From Neobacillus driksii (GTDB lineage: Bacteria; Bacillota; Bacilli; Bacillales; Cytobacillaceae): DNA of 64,000 nucleotides. The notes beneath the pieces are model-generated. The model saw only the letters and a program-made list of their open reading frames with translations, made no database searches and had not been told where the DNA came from. A program made the position numbers and the translations under genes. The stretch covers positions 62,001-126,000 of the forward strand of contig NZ_JACCBX010000017.1 in NCBI RefSeq assembly GCF_013409995.1. The letters run 5' to 3'. This document shows positions 25,198 to 35,257 of this stretch, piece by piece (position 1 is the stretch's first letter; every line of letters begins with the position of its first letter).

Positions 25198-27285
25198 ATG
25201 GTGCTTGAACAGAGAAGTTTGCAATTATTAGATTTACTCATTCGAAATGAATCCATTACTATAGGAGAAATTGAGAAGAGGTTGAAATTAACTCGGCGTC
25301 AAATTGATTATGATTTAGTGAAGATTAATAATTGGTTAGTAGAGTCAAAAGTTCCACAACTTGAAAAGCTAAGGCAAAAGGGTATTATTATTCCCTCTGC
25401 AACAAAGCGGTATTTTATCGAGCATTTATCAGCGAAAGGAGAGAATCATTCAAAAACGGCTTATGTATTTAGTGAAAAAGAAAGAAAGGCATTCATTTTT
25501 TTACTTCTATTTAATCATCATGATTATATTTCATTAAACCACTTTATTTATTCATTAAACATTAGTAAGAGTACTGTATTGAAGGACATAAAGAAGCTAG
25601 ATAAAGACTTAAAACAATATGATGTAAGTATCATGTATGACCGTTCGCGAGGCTACTCTATAGGAGGTGATGAACAAAACCTTCGTTATTGTATGATGCG
25701 TTTTATCATTAAACTATTATCCAATCCAAATGGAACAATACTATTAGACCGGTTTATTAGTAATAATCAATTTGTTCAAGTGAAGGATATTCAACCCATT
25801 ATTCAAGAAGCTTCTCAAAAATGGTCAATTAAATTTGTTGAAAACAGAATGCAAGAATTTATCTATAGTTTCATTTTTATTATTTCGAGGATAAAAGGAA
25901 CCAATCATAGGTTGACGATGGAGCTAAGTAAATCTGTATTTAAGAATACCAATGAATTTCAGTTTTCAGAAGATATATTAAGTGGTTTTACTATTAATTC
26001 TACTGAAGAAACAGCTTACATGTGTGGTTGGATTTTAGGATTATCAATGGGGAACTTAGATAAAAACACAAATGATCGAACTATTTTAGTGGAATTACTA
26101 AAAGGTATAATTGATCGATTTGAGAGTTTAGCGGGTATCCGTTTTGTTGAACAAAACCAGGATATTTCACAGCTGTATACTCATTTTAGGCCTGCCTATT
26201 ATCGTCTATTATTTAAGCTCCCTATTGTAAACGCATTGCTGCCTAGGATTCAAAACGAATATAAAGAAATGTATAAATTAGTCGAGGAAACCATGAAACC
26301 TTTTAATGCTGTATTTGGCGGTCAGGTTCCCAACGAAGAAATAGCCTATTTAACGATCCATTTTGCTTCCATTATCAAAAATAGCGATGAGGAATTTATA
26401 GAAAGAAAGACTGCTCTTATCGTTTGTCCAAGTGGAGTAGGAACCTCAGCCATTTTATATAAAGAATTAAGTACGCTGTTTCCAGAATTTAAATTTATAA
26501 AGCCTATTAATATAGAAGAGTTAGATTCCATTCATGAAGAAATTGATATCTTATTTTCTACTGTGCCCACAGCAAAGATGATCTCAAAAAAAACACCACT
26601 TGTGATTGTAAATCCCATCATGTCCAGTCTTGAGAAGATACATGTCATTCAAAATGTATATGCACAAATGGGAAAACCAGTGTATAATCCTCCATCTATA
26701 CAAAACATCCTGGGAATAATAGAAGAGTTTGCAGACATAAAGGATAGGTTTGGCTTAGAAAAAAGCCTTTATCACTTATTTTCTACCAATAACAAAATAG
26801 AGCCACAGGAAGTGAAAGAACCATTGCTAAGTGAAATTACAAATGAGAAATTAATTCAATTGAACATTGAAGTAGCTAATTGGCAGGAAGCAATTGTTAA
26901 AGCGGGTCAGCCATTAGTTGATGAAGAAAAGGTATCACCAGAATATATCAAGGCGATGATAGAATCTGCAATTGAGTCAGGGCCGTATATTGTGATTGCA
27001 AAGCATGTAGCACTTCCACATGCTAGACCTGAAGCAGGTTCTAAAGAAATCGCTATCAGTATGACAAGGTTGAAACATCCCGTACATTTTGGAAACCCAG
27101 AAAATGATCCTGTAAGATATATTTTTTGCTTAAGTGCCATTGACAACAAAACACACTTGACAGCAATGGCAGAATTAGTGGAATTGTTAGATTGCCGTAA
27201 TTTTTATAATAAATTTGATGAAGCTAGTGATTCTAAAGAAGTTTATGAGTTTATTTTAAAGTATGAACAGGAGGCTAATCTATGA
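25198..27285 (+). CDS. BglG/MtlR-type PTS transcriptional regulator with fused IIA domain
   Basis: This 695-residue PTS-controlled activator has, in order: an N-terminal helix-turn-helix (about residues 1-60, KRLKLTRRQIDYDL), a second HTH-like part (about 90-160), two PRD domains (about 180-395), a IIB-like domain with Cys410 in CPSGVGTS, and a C-terminal IIA domain (about 545-690) with phospho-acceptor His608 in LPHARP. It senses flux through the PTS by phosphorylation and probably activates its own operon. Because no separate IIA gene is present, the fused IIA may also carry phosphate to the IIB that follows. Its stop overlaps the IIB start (ATGA). Confidence 0.9.
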   Translation: MVLEQRSLQLLDLLIRNESITIGEIEKRLKLTRRQIDYDLVKINNWLVESKVPQLEKLRQKGIIIPSATKRYFIEHLSAKGENHSKTAYVFSEKERKAFIFLLLFNHHDYISLNHFIYSLNISKSTVLKDIKKLDKDLKQYDVSIMYDRSRGYSIGGDEQNLRYCMMRFIIKLLSNPNGTILLDRFISNNQFVQVKDIQPIIQEASQKWSIKFVENRMQEFIYSFIFIISRIKGTNHRLTMELSKSVFKNTNEFQFSEDILSGFTINSTEETAYMCGWILGLSMGNLDKNTNDRTILVELLKGIIDRFESLAGIRFVEQNQDISQLYTHFRPAYYRLLFKLPIVNALLPRIQNEYKEMYKLVEETMKPFNAVFGGQVPNEEIAYLTIHFASIIKNSDEEFIERKTALIVCPSGVGTSAILYKELSTLFPEFKFIKPINIEELDSIHEEIDILFSTVPTAKMISKKTPLVIVNPIMSSLEKIHVIQNVYAQMGKPVYNPPSIQNILGIIEEFADIKDRFGLEKSLYHLFSTNNKIEPQEVKEPLLSEITNEKLIQLNIEVANWQEAIVKAGQPLVDEEKVSPEYIKAMIESAIESGPYIVIAKHVALPHARPEAGSKEIAISMTRLKHPVHFGNPENDPVRYIFCLSAIDNKTHLTAMAELVELLDCRNFYNKFDEASDSKEVYEFILKYEQEANL

Positions 27286-27560
27286 AAACAGCATTAATTG
27301 CTTGTCGTACCGGAATGGGTTCTAGTATGATGTTGAAAATTAAAGTAGACCAAGTTATCAGGGAAAATAAATTTCCTATTAAAGCCGAACATAATTCCAT
27401 TGACGCCGTTAGTCAATTTAGGGGGGATTTACTGATAACAATGGCAGATTTGGTGCCCGACCTTAAAAATAAGGTGAAATATATCATTGGAATTCAAAAT
27501 CTTATGGACAAAAAGGAGATTAAGGAAAAGCTTTTAAAGTTTTTAGAGGATACACAATAA
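27282..27560 (+). CDS. PTS ascorbate-type IIB component (UlaB/SgaB-like)
   Basis: This is a 92-residue cytoplasmic phosphotransfer protein. The phosphorylated Cys8 lies in the loop ACRTGMGSSMMLK, typical of lactose/ascorbate-type IIB. The start overlaps the regulator stop by four bases, so the two are coupled. It would take phosphate from a IIA domain (perhaps that of the regulator) and pass it to sugar bound by the IIC that follows. Family membership does not fix the substrate: ascorbate-type PTS units next to transketolase often serve pentoses or pentitols. Confidence 0.85.
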   Translation: MKTALIACRTGMGSSMMLKIKVDQVIRENKFPIKAEHNSIDAVSQFRGDLLITMADLVPDLKNKVKYIIGIQNLMDKKEIKEKLLKFLEDTQ

Positions 27561-27630
27561 AACTGCTATAAAAGCAGATGAAAGGATCTAGTTTCTAGCA
27601 GACTATTACTATTAGGGGGAGAATAGTTAT

Positions 27631-28903
27631 ATGGAACTTATTAAGGTCATAGTATTTGATTTATTAAGCTCTGCTGCCATTTTAGTTGGTCTTATGGCTT
27701 TTATTGGGCTGATTTTACAAAAGCAAACAGCTGAAAATATTGTCTCTGGCACCTTAAAGACGATCGTCGGATTTCTTGTTTTTGGAGTTGGTTCTGGGGC
27801 TGCCGTTGTCGCACTTAGTAGTTTTCAGGATTTGTTTGCCGTAGGTTTTGGCTTAAAAGGAGTCCTCCCATTAGCAGAAGCCGTAACAGCTTTAGCACAG
27901 CAAAAGTTTGGAACCACTGTATCCTTAGTAATGGTATTCGGATTTGTAATGAATTTAGTAGTAGCCAGGTTCACTCCTTTAAAATATATCTTCTTAACTG
28001 GGCAGCACAATCTTTACCTTGCTGCACTATTAACCGTTATGTTAAAGGCTTTGGGTGTTAGTACTACATTAATCGTTATTATCGGCGGTATACTTCTAGG
28101 AATATGCAGCTATGTTCCCAGCCATCTGTCAGCCATATATGAGGAAAGTAACTGGCGATGATGAATTAGCACTAGGACATTATGTAACAGTAGGTTATGC
28201 GTTGTCAGGCTGGATTGGATCGAAAGTCGGAAAGCCGGAAGATAGTACAGAGAACTTAAAACTTCCTGTTTGGTTATCTATTTTTAAAGACTATGTCGTA
28301 GGAGTCAGTATTACTATTATTATCTTCTTCTATATAGCAGCTATTGCAGCTGGGAAGGCAAAAGTAGAAGCATTATCGGGAGGAGTCAATTGGCTAGTTT
28401 ATCCATTGTTTCAAGGCTTAAGCTTTGCAGCATCGTTATTCGTTATTATTACGGGTGTTCGTATGCTTTTAGGGGAAATTGTAAATGCATTTGTGGGTAT
28501 TTCTGAACGCTTAATTCCAAATGCAAAGCCGGCATTAGATTGTCCAATTGTATTTCCATTTGCACCTACTGCAACAGTCATCGGATTTTTAAGTGCATAT
28601 GTGGGCGGACTCCTATGCATGTTTGCATTCGGCGCTTTCAATATGGCAGTTATTATTCCTGTTGCTGTTCCTTACTTCTTTATTGGGGCAACAGCTGGTG
28701 TTTTTGGTAATGCAACAGGAGGCTGGAAGGGTGCAATTGCAGGTTCATTTGTGGTAGGAGTTTTAATTGCGATTGGGCCATCAACTATTTATCCAATTAT
28801 GGCGAATTTAGGGCTTGAAGGTACTGCTTTCCCTGAAACAGATTTTAATATTGTAGGTTTACTTGTTTACTATATTGGTAAGTTTCTTCAGTTTATTTTC
28901 TAA
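27631..28903 (+). pseudogene. PTS ascorbate-type IIC permease (UlaA-like), frameshifted
   Basis: Two overlapping frames (27631-28161 and 28112-28903) each carry half of a UlaA-type permease. The first has about four membrane helices, ending in-family near GGILLGI. The second resumes with MFPAICQPYMRKVTGDDELA, which matches the conserved family segment after that point, and continues to the end. Together they give about 420 residues, the normal length. The frames meet around 28105-28112, where one extra base (or two missing) explains the break; the sequence there has no obvious slippery site. Unless this is a sequencing error or recoding, the PTS cannot transport. Confidence 0.82.
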
Positions 28904-28944
28904 TTTAATTTTTGTAAATAAGATTACTCTGGGGGTTTTAAATT

Positions 28945-30945
28945 GTGATGGTTAATGTAACGAATAATAGTGTAGCTGAGATGTCAGTAACTACCCTAAG
29001 GACCTTGTGTTTAGATAGTGTTGAACATGTAAAACATGGTCATCTAGGCATGCCGTTAGGTGCTGCACCCATGGCCTATGTTCTTTGGAAAGAGAAAATG
29101 AGGCACAATCCAAAAAATCCCAACTGGTTTAATCGTGATCGATTCGTCTTAACATCCGGCCATGGTTCCATTTTACTTTATTCGCTGCTGCATTTATCAG
29201 GGTATGATTTGACAATAGATGATCTAAAGGGTTTTCGTAAATTAAACAGCCGTACCCCTGGACATCCAGAGGTGCATGTTACCCCAGGTGTTGAAGCCAC
29301 TACTGGTCCACTTGGGCAAGGGCTATCTCTAACTGTAGGGATGGCGATTGCAGAAGCACACTTGGCTGCAAAGTTTAATCGAGATGGTTTTAACATTATT
29401 GACCATTACACCTATACGATTTGCGGTGATGGTGATTTAATGGAAGGTGTTGCTCAGGAAGCAGTATCACTTGCTGGACAATTAGGATTAGGACGTTTGA
29501 TTGTATTGTATGATTCGAACGATGTTACGTCCGACGGACCAGTTGAAGTTTCTAATACTGAGGATATAAAAGGGAAGTTTGAAGCAATGGGATGGCAGGT
29601 TTTACGAGTCGAGGATGGCAATGATTTAAATAGGATAGCAGCCACGATTGATAAAGCAAGGGCTTGTCATGATCAACCGACACTTATTGAGGTCAAAAAT
29701 GTGATTGGTTTTGGTTCCCCAAATCTACAGGGAACGGAAAAAATCCATAGTAATCCGGTTGGTGCCGATGAATCGAAAAGAATTAAACAATCATACGGCT
29801 GGCAGTATGAAGAATTGATTTATGTTCCAGATGAAGTCCGTTCCTCATTTTCAGAAATTATTGAAAATGGGAGGAAGGAAGAAGAGAAATGGAATCATCT
29901 ATTTGACTCCTATAAACAGACTTATCCGAAATTAGCAGAAGAATTATATAGAACGATTCATGATGGCTTCTCACTTTCTGAGAAGGCGATAAGAAAGTTT
30001 AAGCCAAGTAAAATGGCTACAAGAACGGCATCAGGTGAGATGTTAAACAGTATATATCAGGATATTCCTACGTTGCTAGGGGGTTCTGCAGATCTTGCAT
30101 CATCGAATAAAACCACAATTAATCAATTGCCATTTATGAAAAAAGGAGACTATTTGGGTCCAAATATCCACTTTGGTGTTCGAGAATTTGCGATGGCCTC
30201 CATTTTAACAGGTGCTGTTCTTCACGGTGGTATTAAGGGCTATTGTGGTACATTCTTGGTTTTTGCTGATTATATGAGATCTGCTATCCGTCACTCAGCA
30301 TTAATGGAAATACCTATGACCTATATTTTTACACATGATAGTATCTTACTTGGTCAGGATGGACCGACCCATCAGCCGATTGAGCATTTGATATCATTAC
30401 GTGCGATGCCGAATTTAATTGTCATACGACCTGCTGATGCCAATGAAACTGCAGCAGCTTGGAAAATTGCTATTGAATCTAAAAAGACACCTGTTGTTCT
30501 TGCGTTAGGACGTCATGATGTTCCGGTTTTAGAGAATGCCTCATTTGAAGGTGTGAGAAGAGGAGCCTACGTTATTTCGCCTTCTACAGCCGAACCAGTG
30601 GGAATTATTATTGCAACCGGTTCAGATGTGGAACTTGCTTTAGAAGCTCAGGATATCTTACGAGAAAAAGGGATAGAAGTGAATGTTGTCAGTATGCCTA
30701 GTTGGGAATTGTTTGAAGCTCAAGATAATGATTATAAACAACAAGTTCTCCCACCTAGACTTAAAAAGAGATTGTCGGTTGAAATGGGTTCAAGTTACGG
30801 GTGGGAGAGGTATGTTGGACCTGAAGGAACCGTGATGAGCATCGACCAATTCGGTGCATCTGGACCAGGAGATGACTTAGCTAGGAGTCTCAATTTTACT
30901 GTTGAGCATATCGTTAAAAAAATGGAGAGGTTGATAGGAATGTAG
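28945..30945 (+). CDS. tkt: Transketolase
   Basis: This thiamine-diphosphate enzyme transfers two-carbon units between sugar phosphates in the pentose phosphate pathway. The 666-residue protein is full length. It has the N-terminal substrate motif GHLGMPLGAAPMAY, the diphosphate/metal segment GDGDLMEGVAQEA near residue 160, the middle-domain EFAMASILTGAVLHGG with the catalytic Glu, and TGSDVELAL in the C-terminal domain. GTG at 28945 or ATG at 28948 follows GGGGG. It is placed 41 bases after the PTS IIC, so it presumably feeds a PTS-imported pentose-type sugar into central metabolism. It is probably a second copy besides a housekeeping one elsewhere. Confidence 0.93.
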   Translation: MMVNVTNNSVAEMSVTTLRTLCLDSVEHVKHGHLGMPLGAAPMAYVLWKEKMRHNPKNPNWFNRDRFVLTSGHGSILLYSLLHLSGYDLTIDDLKGFRKLNSRTPGHPEVHVTPGVEATTGPLGQGLSLTVGMAIAEAHLAAKFNRDGFNIIDHYTYTICGDGDLMEGVAQEAVSLAGQLGLGRLIVLYDSNDVTSDGPVEVSNTEDIKGKFEAMGWQVLRVEDGNDLNRIAATIDKARACHDQPTLIEVKNVIGFGSPNLQGTEKIHSNPVGADESKRIKQSYGWQYEELIYVPDEVRSSFSEIIENGRKEEEKWNHLFDSYKQTYPKLAEELYRTIHDGFSLSEKAIRKFKPSKMATRTASGEMLNSIYQDIPTLLGGSADLASSNKTTINQLPFMKKGDYLGPNIHFGVREFAMASILTGAVLHGGIKGYCGTFLVFADYMRSAIRHSALMEIPMTYIFTHDSILLGQDGPTHQPIEHLISLRAMPNLIVIRPADANETAAAWKIAIESKKTPVVLALGRHDVPVLENASFEGVRRGAYVISPSTAEPVGIIIATGSDVELALEAQDILREKGIEVNVVSMPSWELFEAQDNDYKQQVLPPRLKKRLSVEMGSSYGWERYVGPEGTVMSIDQFGASGPGDDLARSLNFTVEHIVKKMERLIGM

Positions 30946-31101
30946 TTTAGCTTTAAATTGCAATATATCAACTTTACATTTGTTGTTAGTGATAAAGAAT
31001 ACGTATGTATTTCTAAAATTGGAGAATCAGAATTTAAGCAGTATTATGATACTCTAAACCAATGTGGTTCAGTGTTGTTTTTGAAAAATGCTATTACCCT
31101 T

Positions 31102-31130
31102 AACCCTTGCCCCATACAGCAAGGGTTTTT
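31102..31130 (+). terminator. Terminator of the PTS-transketolase operon
   Basis: AACCCTTGC pairs perfectly with GCAAGGGTT around an eight-base loop, and a run of T's overlaps and follows the right arm. It lies 157 bases after the transketolase stop. Confidence 0.8.
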
Positions 31131-31302
31131 ACCTGTACATGTAACATTGCCAGAAGCTAAGACAGGGATTTTTATATTTACGCGATTTTAGTCTCTATTT
31201 ATTAATAAGTCATGTCAAATAGTTTATTTAACAAAATATATTAAAAAATCTGACAAAAAAGTAGTAAGCTATAGGTATTACATAACAAAGTAGGTGATGT
31301 CG

Positions 31303-33135
31303 ATGAATAGTAGGAAAAACAATCAAATGATCAAAAAATACATATTTTCCCTCCCATACAGGGCCAAGCTAATACTTGTTTTTTCTCTACTTATTTTACT
31401 TACTGCTACAATTCTCGGAACTATTACATACTACCAATTTTCTAAATCTAGCAGAGAGCGAACAGAGGAATACCAGATTCAATTGGCGGATCAAATTAAT
31501 CAGAATTTAAATCGTTATCTAAGAGAAATGCAAATTATGTCATTGTCACCCTTGTATGACCAAGAAATATTAGATATCTTAAAGTCTCATAAAGAACAGG
31601 GAGAGAGTACTTCTTTTCCTCCTGCAGGTGAAAGAGTCCCTATGTGGAGATATATTTCTGGTTTGATCCATATGAGAAATGAGATTAAAGGAATACATAT
31701 TATGGCCAATGACGGTACCATATTTAGTAATTTGGATTCGAATACGGTCATGTTGAAGGCATTCGAATCCGATAATGACTGGATTAAACAGATTAAAAAG
31801 GCAGATGGGAATTGGGTATTACTGCCACTGCATAAACCATTTTATTACTTAAACAAAGATACCTCTGTTTTTTCTGTTTCAAGACTCATACGTGACCCTT
31901 CCTCCTTTGAACCCTTAGGGATTATCAAAATTGATTTAAAGCAAGAATTAATCCAAGAGATTGTCAGCAATCCAAATGAGAAGAGTCATATTTTTATCTT
32001 AGATCATAATAACCAATTCATTTACCCAAATAAGGAAGATAAAATTATTGAATCTTCCTTTCTAGAAGACCTGGGAGATATAAAGGTAAATAATTATACC
32101 AATATTCCCATTGATGGAACAGAATACATGATGGTCTATAATCAATCGAACTATTCAGGTGTCAAAACCATTATGCTAACGCCGCAATCGACTGTATTTA
32201 GTGAAGTGAATAATTTGCGGAGAGTGATGATACTAGTTGTTTTCATGGGAATTCTAATCTCGTTTTTATTAGGATTTTTGCTCTCGAAGCCGCTGGTGGA
32301 ATCGATACACCAACTAAGGCGAGCGATGAAAAATGTTGAAAAAGGGAATCTAGGACAGCGAGTTTCGATTACATCCAATGACGAAATTGGAGAACTTGGA
32401 AAAGGCTTTAATCATATGATCAATGAAATTGATCGTCTCGTTTCGGAGGTTTATAAAACTAGTTTGCGAGAAAAAGAGGCAGAAATCAGAGCACTGCAAA
32501 GTCAAATGAACCCCCACTTTCTGTATAACACTTTGGAATCAATCAATATGCTGGCAATCACAAAGGGGAATTTTGATGTTTCAGATATGGTCTCCTCACT
32601 GGGCAAGCTGCTTCGATATACCATTGATAATACATCAAAAATTGTCACATTAGAGTCTGAGTTATCTTTTATCCGCTCCTATGTGGCCATTCAAAAGGTA
32701 AGGATTGGGGAGGATCTTCAGTATCATGAGAACATTGAACCTGCAGTACTGCATGTATATCTGCCAAAACTGATTTTGCAGCCATTCGTTGAGAATGCCA
32801 TCGTCCATGGGGGTATTCTGCAAGGCAGAACGATTACAATCAATGCTCATAAGGTAGGACCTATTCTTAAAATTACAATTTGTGATAACGGAAAAGGTGT
32901 TAGCTCACAGCAATTAGCAAAGCTGAAGAATCTTATAAAAAACCACGATACTACCTCTTCCGATAAACATAATGGGATTGCACTATCAAATGTGCATGAG
33001 CGTCTTCAGCTATTATATGGAAAACAATATGGAATTAAGATTGATAGTCAAGAACAATATGGATTCTCTGTTACGTTAACATTACCCATTCAAACGAAGG
33101 AGGAAGCTGATGATGAAAGAAATATTAATGGTTGA
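31303..33135 (+). CDS. Sensor histidine kinase, YesM-like
   Basis: This membrane sensor kinase has 610 residues from ATG 31303, chosen because AGGTG lies six bases upstream. It has two membrane helices (about residues 20-42 and 305-328) around an extracellular dCache-like sensor domain of about 260 residues, then a HAMP domain, a His_kinase dimerisation part with the phospho-acceptor His in MNPHFLYNTLE, and an ATPase domain (QPFVENAIVHGG, CDNGKGV). This layout is that of carbohydrate-sensing YesM-type kinases of Bacilli. It overlaps the response regulator gene. It probably senses the oligosaccharide or the loaded binding protein of importer B. Confidence 0.9.
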   Translation: MNSRKNNQMIKKYIFSLPYRAKLILVFSLLILLTATILGTITYYQFSKSSRERTEEYQIQLADQINQNLNRYLREMQIMSLSPLYDQEILDILKSHKEQGESTSFPPAGERVPMWRYISGLIHMRNEIKGIHIMANDGTIFSNLDSNTVMLKAFESDNDWIKQIKKADGNWVLLPLHKPFYYLNKDTSVFSVSRLIRDPSSFEPLGIIKIDLKQELIQEIVSNPNEKSHIFILDHNNQFIYPNKEDKIIESSFLEDLGDIKVNNYTNIPIDGTEYMMVYNQSNYSGVKTIMLTPQSTVFSEVNNLRRVMILVVFMGILISFLLGFLLSKPLVESIHQLRRAMKNVEKGNLGQRVSITSNDEIGELGKGFNHMINEIDRLVSEVYKTSLREKEAEIRALQSQMNPHFLYNTLESINMLAITKGNFDVSDMVSSLGKLLRYTIDNTSKIVTLESELSFIRSYVAIQKVRIGEDLQYHENIEPAVLHVYLPKLILQPFVENAIVHGGILQGRTITINAHKVGPILKITICDNGKGVSSQQLAKLKNLIKNHDTTSSDKHNGIALSNVHERLQLLYGKQYGIKIDSQEQYGFSVTLTLPIQTKEEADDERNING

Positions 33136-33814
33136 GGATGAAGCGATTATCAGACAAGGTCTTAAGGTATTACTAGAGCAGGTTATTGGGGGATTTCAGG
33201 TTATCGAAGCAAAAAGCGGCGAGGAGGGGGTCTCCCTTTTTCACCAAAGAATTCCTCATTTAATCATTACAGATATTCGCATGGGAGGAATGGACGGACT
33301 TACTTTTGTCTCAAAAGTAAGACAAGTTTCTAAAGATGTTCCCGTTATTATCCTAAGCGGTCATAGTGATTTTGAATATGCACGGGCTGCGATGCGATAT
33401 GGTGTCACTGACTATCTCTTAAAACCGATTAATCGAGTTGAGTTATCGCAGACGATATCAAAATTATTTAAAGCTGATTCTGAAGAAAGAATAGACACAT
33501 CCAAACAATTCCAGAAAATTCTTCAGTACATAGATGACCAGTTAAGTCATGAAATTACCCTCAAACATATAGCAGATTACGTATATTTGAATCCTCAATA
33601 TGTGGGGCAATTATTTAAGTCTGAACTTAACAAAACCTTTACGGAGTATATTACTGAGGAACGATTAAAGCGAGCAAAGCAATTATTAACAGGGACGAAT
33701 TTAAAAGTATACGAGGTGGCGCAGCTTTCCGGATATAAAAGCCCCAAGCATTTTATGATGGTTTTTAAGCAGGAGACCGGAATGACGCCAATGTACTATC
33801 GAAAGTATTCATAA
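33110..33814 (+). CDS. Response regulator with AraC-type DNA-binding domain
   Basis: The 234-residue protein has a receiver domain (about residues 1-120; Asp55 in ITDIRMGGMDG, Lys in YLLKPINR) joined directly to an AraC-type double HTH (about 135-234; ITLKHIADYVYLNPQYVGQL and GYKSPKHFMMVFKQETGMTP). It is much shorter than typical YesN regulators, which carry a long linker domain. The gene overlaps the kinase gene by 26 bases, with AAGGAGG inside the kinase gene. It most likely activates the binding-protein gene that begins 99 bases downstream. Confidence 0.9.
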   Translation: MMKEILMVEDEAIIRQGLKVLLEQVIGGFQVIEAKSGEEGVSLFHQRIPHLIITDIRMGGMDGLTFVSKVRQVSKDVPVIILSGHSDFEYARAAMRYGVTDYLLKPINRVELSQTISKLFKADSEERIDTSKQFQKILQYIDDQLSHEITLKHIADYVYLNPQYVGQLFKSELNKTFTEYITEERLKRAKQLLTGTNLKVYEVAQLSGYKSPKHFMMVFKQETGMTPMYYRKYS

Positions 33815-33913
33815 TATTTTAAAGAATCTATGATTAACGAACTATTTCTCTGTTTGAAGGGATATTTTTAACATGGTATGTCCCTTAAAATAAAGGTCAA
33901 AGGAGGGTTATAC

Positions 33914-35194
33914 ATGAAGAAAAAGTTAAAACTGCTATTTTTAACACTTATTTTGTTAGCGTTTACAGCTGCTTGTAGCAATGACGCTGGCACGGAACCA
34001 AAGGATAAGGATTCCAAAGATGAAGAAGTTGAGTTGACCTTTATGATGTGGGGAAATGAAGCACATCAGGAAGTGTACAACAATTTAATCAAAAAGTTTA
34101 ATGAAACTCACCCGAATATAAAGGTGAAAATGGAGAGCGTGCCTTTTCCAGATTATCAGCAAAAAATTACCGTGTTAGCTGCCGGCAGGGAACTGCCTGA
34201 TGTCGGTTGGGTTGCCGAGCGGATGGCTCCTCAATTTATGGAAAATGGACTTTTAGAAGACGTTTCTTCGTTTAAAGAAGATAAAGACTATAACATGGAT
34301 GACTTTTTCCCATCCACACTAGATTTATTCGAGAAGGATAGTAAATTATATGGCATTCCATTCTCCACTCCGCCAATGGTTATGTTCTATAACGAAGACC
34401 TATTTAAAAAAGCGGGTGAAAAAACTCCTAATGAACATGTAGCTGCTGGAACATGGAATTGGGAACAGTTTGAAAAGTCAGCAAAGGCAATTTCAGCTGA
34501 CGGTGTCTATGGTGCTAACTTCTTCCGCGATTGGAATACGTGGATATCTTTACTTTCACATACCTGGAGCTATGGCGGGGACTTATTTAATAAAGACCAA
34601 AGTAAATTTACTTGGAACAGCCCTGAGGGTGTAGAAACATTAAATATGCTTGATCGCATGATGTTTAAGGATTCTTCACATCCAAAAGCGGGTGAGCAAG
34701 TGAGCTTTGACTCAGGAAAAATCGGTATGTTCTTTGATGTATATAGTTATGTTTCAGCTGCTCGTAATGTAAAAGATTTCAAGTGGGATATTGCACCACT
34801 TCCAGAAGGTTCGGAAGGCAGATATCCAATGCTTGGTCAAGCAGGATATGGATTATTTAAGGATTCAAAACATCCGGAAGAAGCAAAAGAACTTCTTAAA
34901 TTCTTTACAAGTCAAGAGGGAATCACAGCTACTTCAACATTCTTCGTGCCGCCACGGGAATCAGTACTAAGCTCTGATGCGTTTGTAAATCAGCCTAATA
35001 ACCCGCCGGTAGAGAGTATTAAGCGTGCAGTTATTGATGAAATGGAAAATGCTCGCTTGCAAGCCGGACACATAGAATGGCAAAAAATTGATACGGCTAT
35101 TCAATTTGGTTTCGACGAATTATTTGGTCAATTGAAAAAGCCTGAAGATATCTTAAAAGGCATGGAAGAAAAAATTAATCCTATTTTAAAATAA
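33914..35194 (+). CDS. Extracellular sugar-binding lipoprotein of ABC importer B
   Basis: This is a family 1 solute-binding protein, 426 residues from ATG 33914, where AAAGGAGG precedes and the peptide MKKKLKLLFLTLILLAFT begins a lipoprotein signal; an upstream in-frame ATG at 33878 lacks both. The lipobox ends at Cys21 (TAAC). The typical segment FMMWGNEAHQEVYNNLIKKF starts the first lobe, and YGIPFSTPPMVMFYN forms the hinge region. It is separated from its permease genes by a hairpin and a small TIM-barrel gene, an unusual order. Confidence 0.93.
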   Translation: MKKKLKLLFLTLILLAFTAACSNDAGTEPKDKDSKDEEVELTFMMWGNEAHQEVYNNLIKKFNETHPNIKVKMESVPFPDYQQKITVLAAGRELPDVGWVAERMAPQFMENGLLEDVSSFKEDKDYNMDDFFPSTLDLFEKDSKLYGIPFSTPPMVMFYNEDLFKKAGEKTPNEHVAAGTWNWEQFEKSAKAISADGVYGANFFRDWNTWISLLSHTWSYGGDLFNKDQSKFTWNSPEGVETLNMLDRMMFKDSSHPKAGEQVSFDSGKIGMFFDVYSYVSAARNVKDFKWDIAPLPEGSEGRYPMLGQAGYGLFKDSKHPEEAKELLKFFTSQEGITATSTFFVPPRESVLSSDAFVNQPNNPPVESIKRAVIDEMENARLQAGHIEWQKIDTAIQFGFDELFGQLKKPEDILKGMEEKINPILK

Positions 35195-35201
35195 TCAAGA
35201 A

Positions 35202-35239
35202 GATGCGGTTAACCCTCAATAGGATTAACCGCATCCCTT
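35202..35239 (+). terminator. Hairpin after binding-protein gene B
   Basis: An eleven-base perfect stem GATGCGGTTAA / TTAACCGCATC (35202-35212 and 35225-35235) is followed by CCTTTTAC. Being eight bases after the stop and before co-directional operon genes, it is likely a partial terminator that also protects the upstream mRNA, giving more binding protein than permease. Confidence 0.75.
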
Positions 35240-35257
35240 TTACAGGGGTGAAAGACA

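Noticed and set aside
30958-31191. 77-codon frame after transketolase
   Set aside because: TTG start without ribosome site, and the operon terminator (31102-31130) lies inside it.
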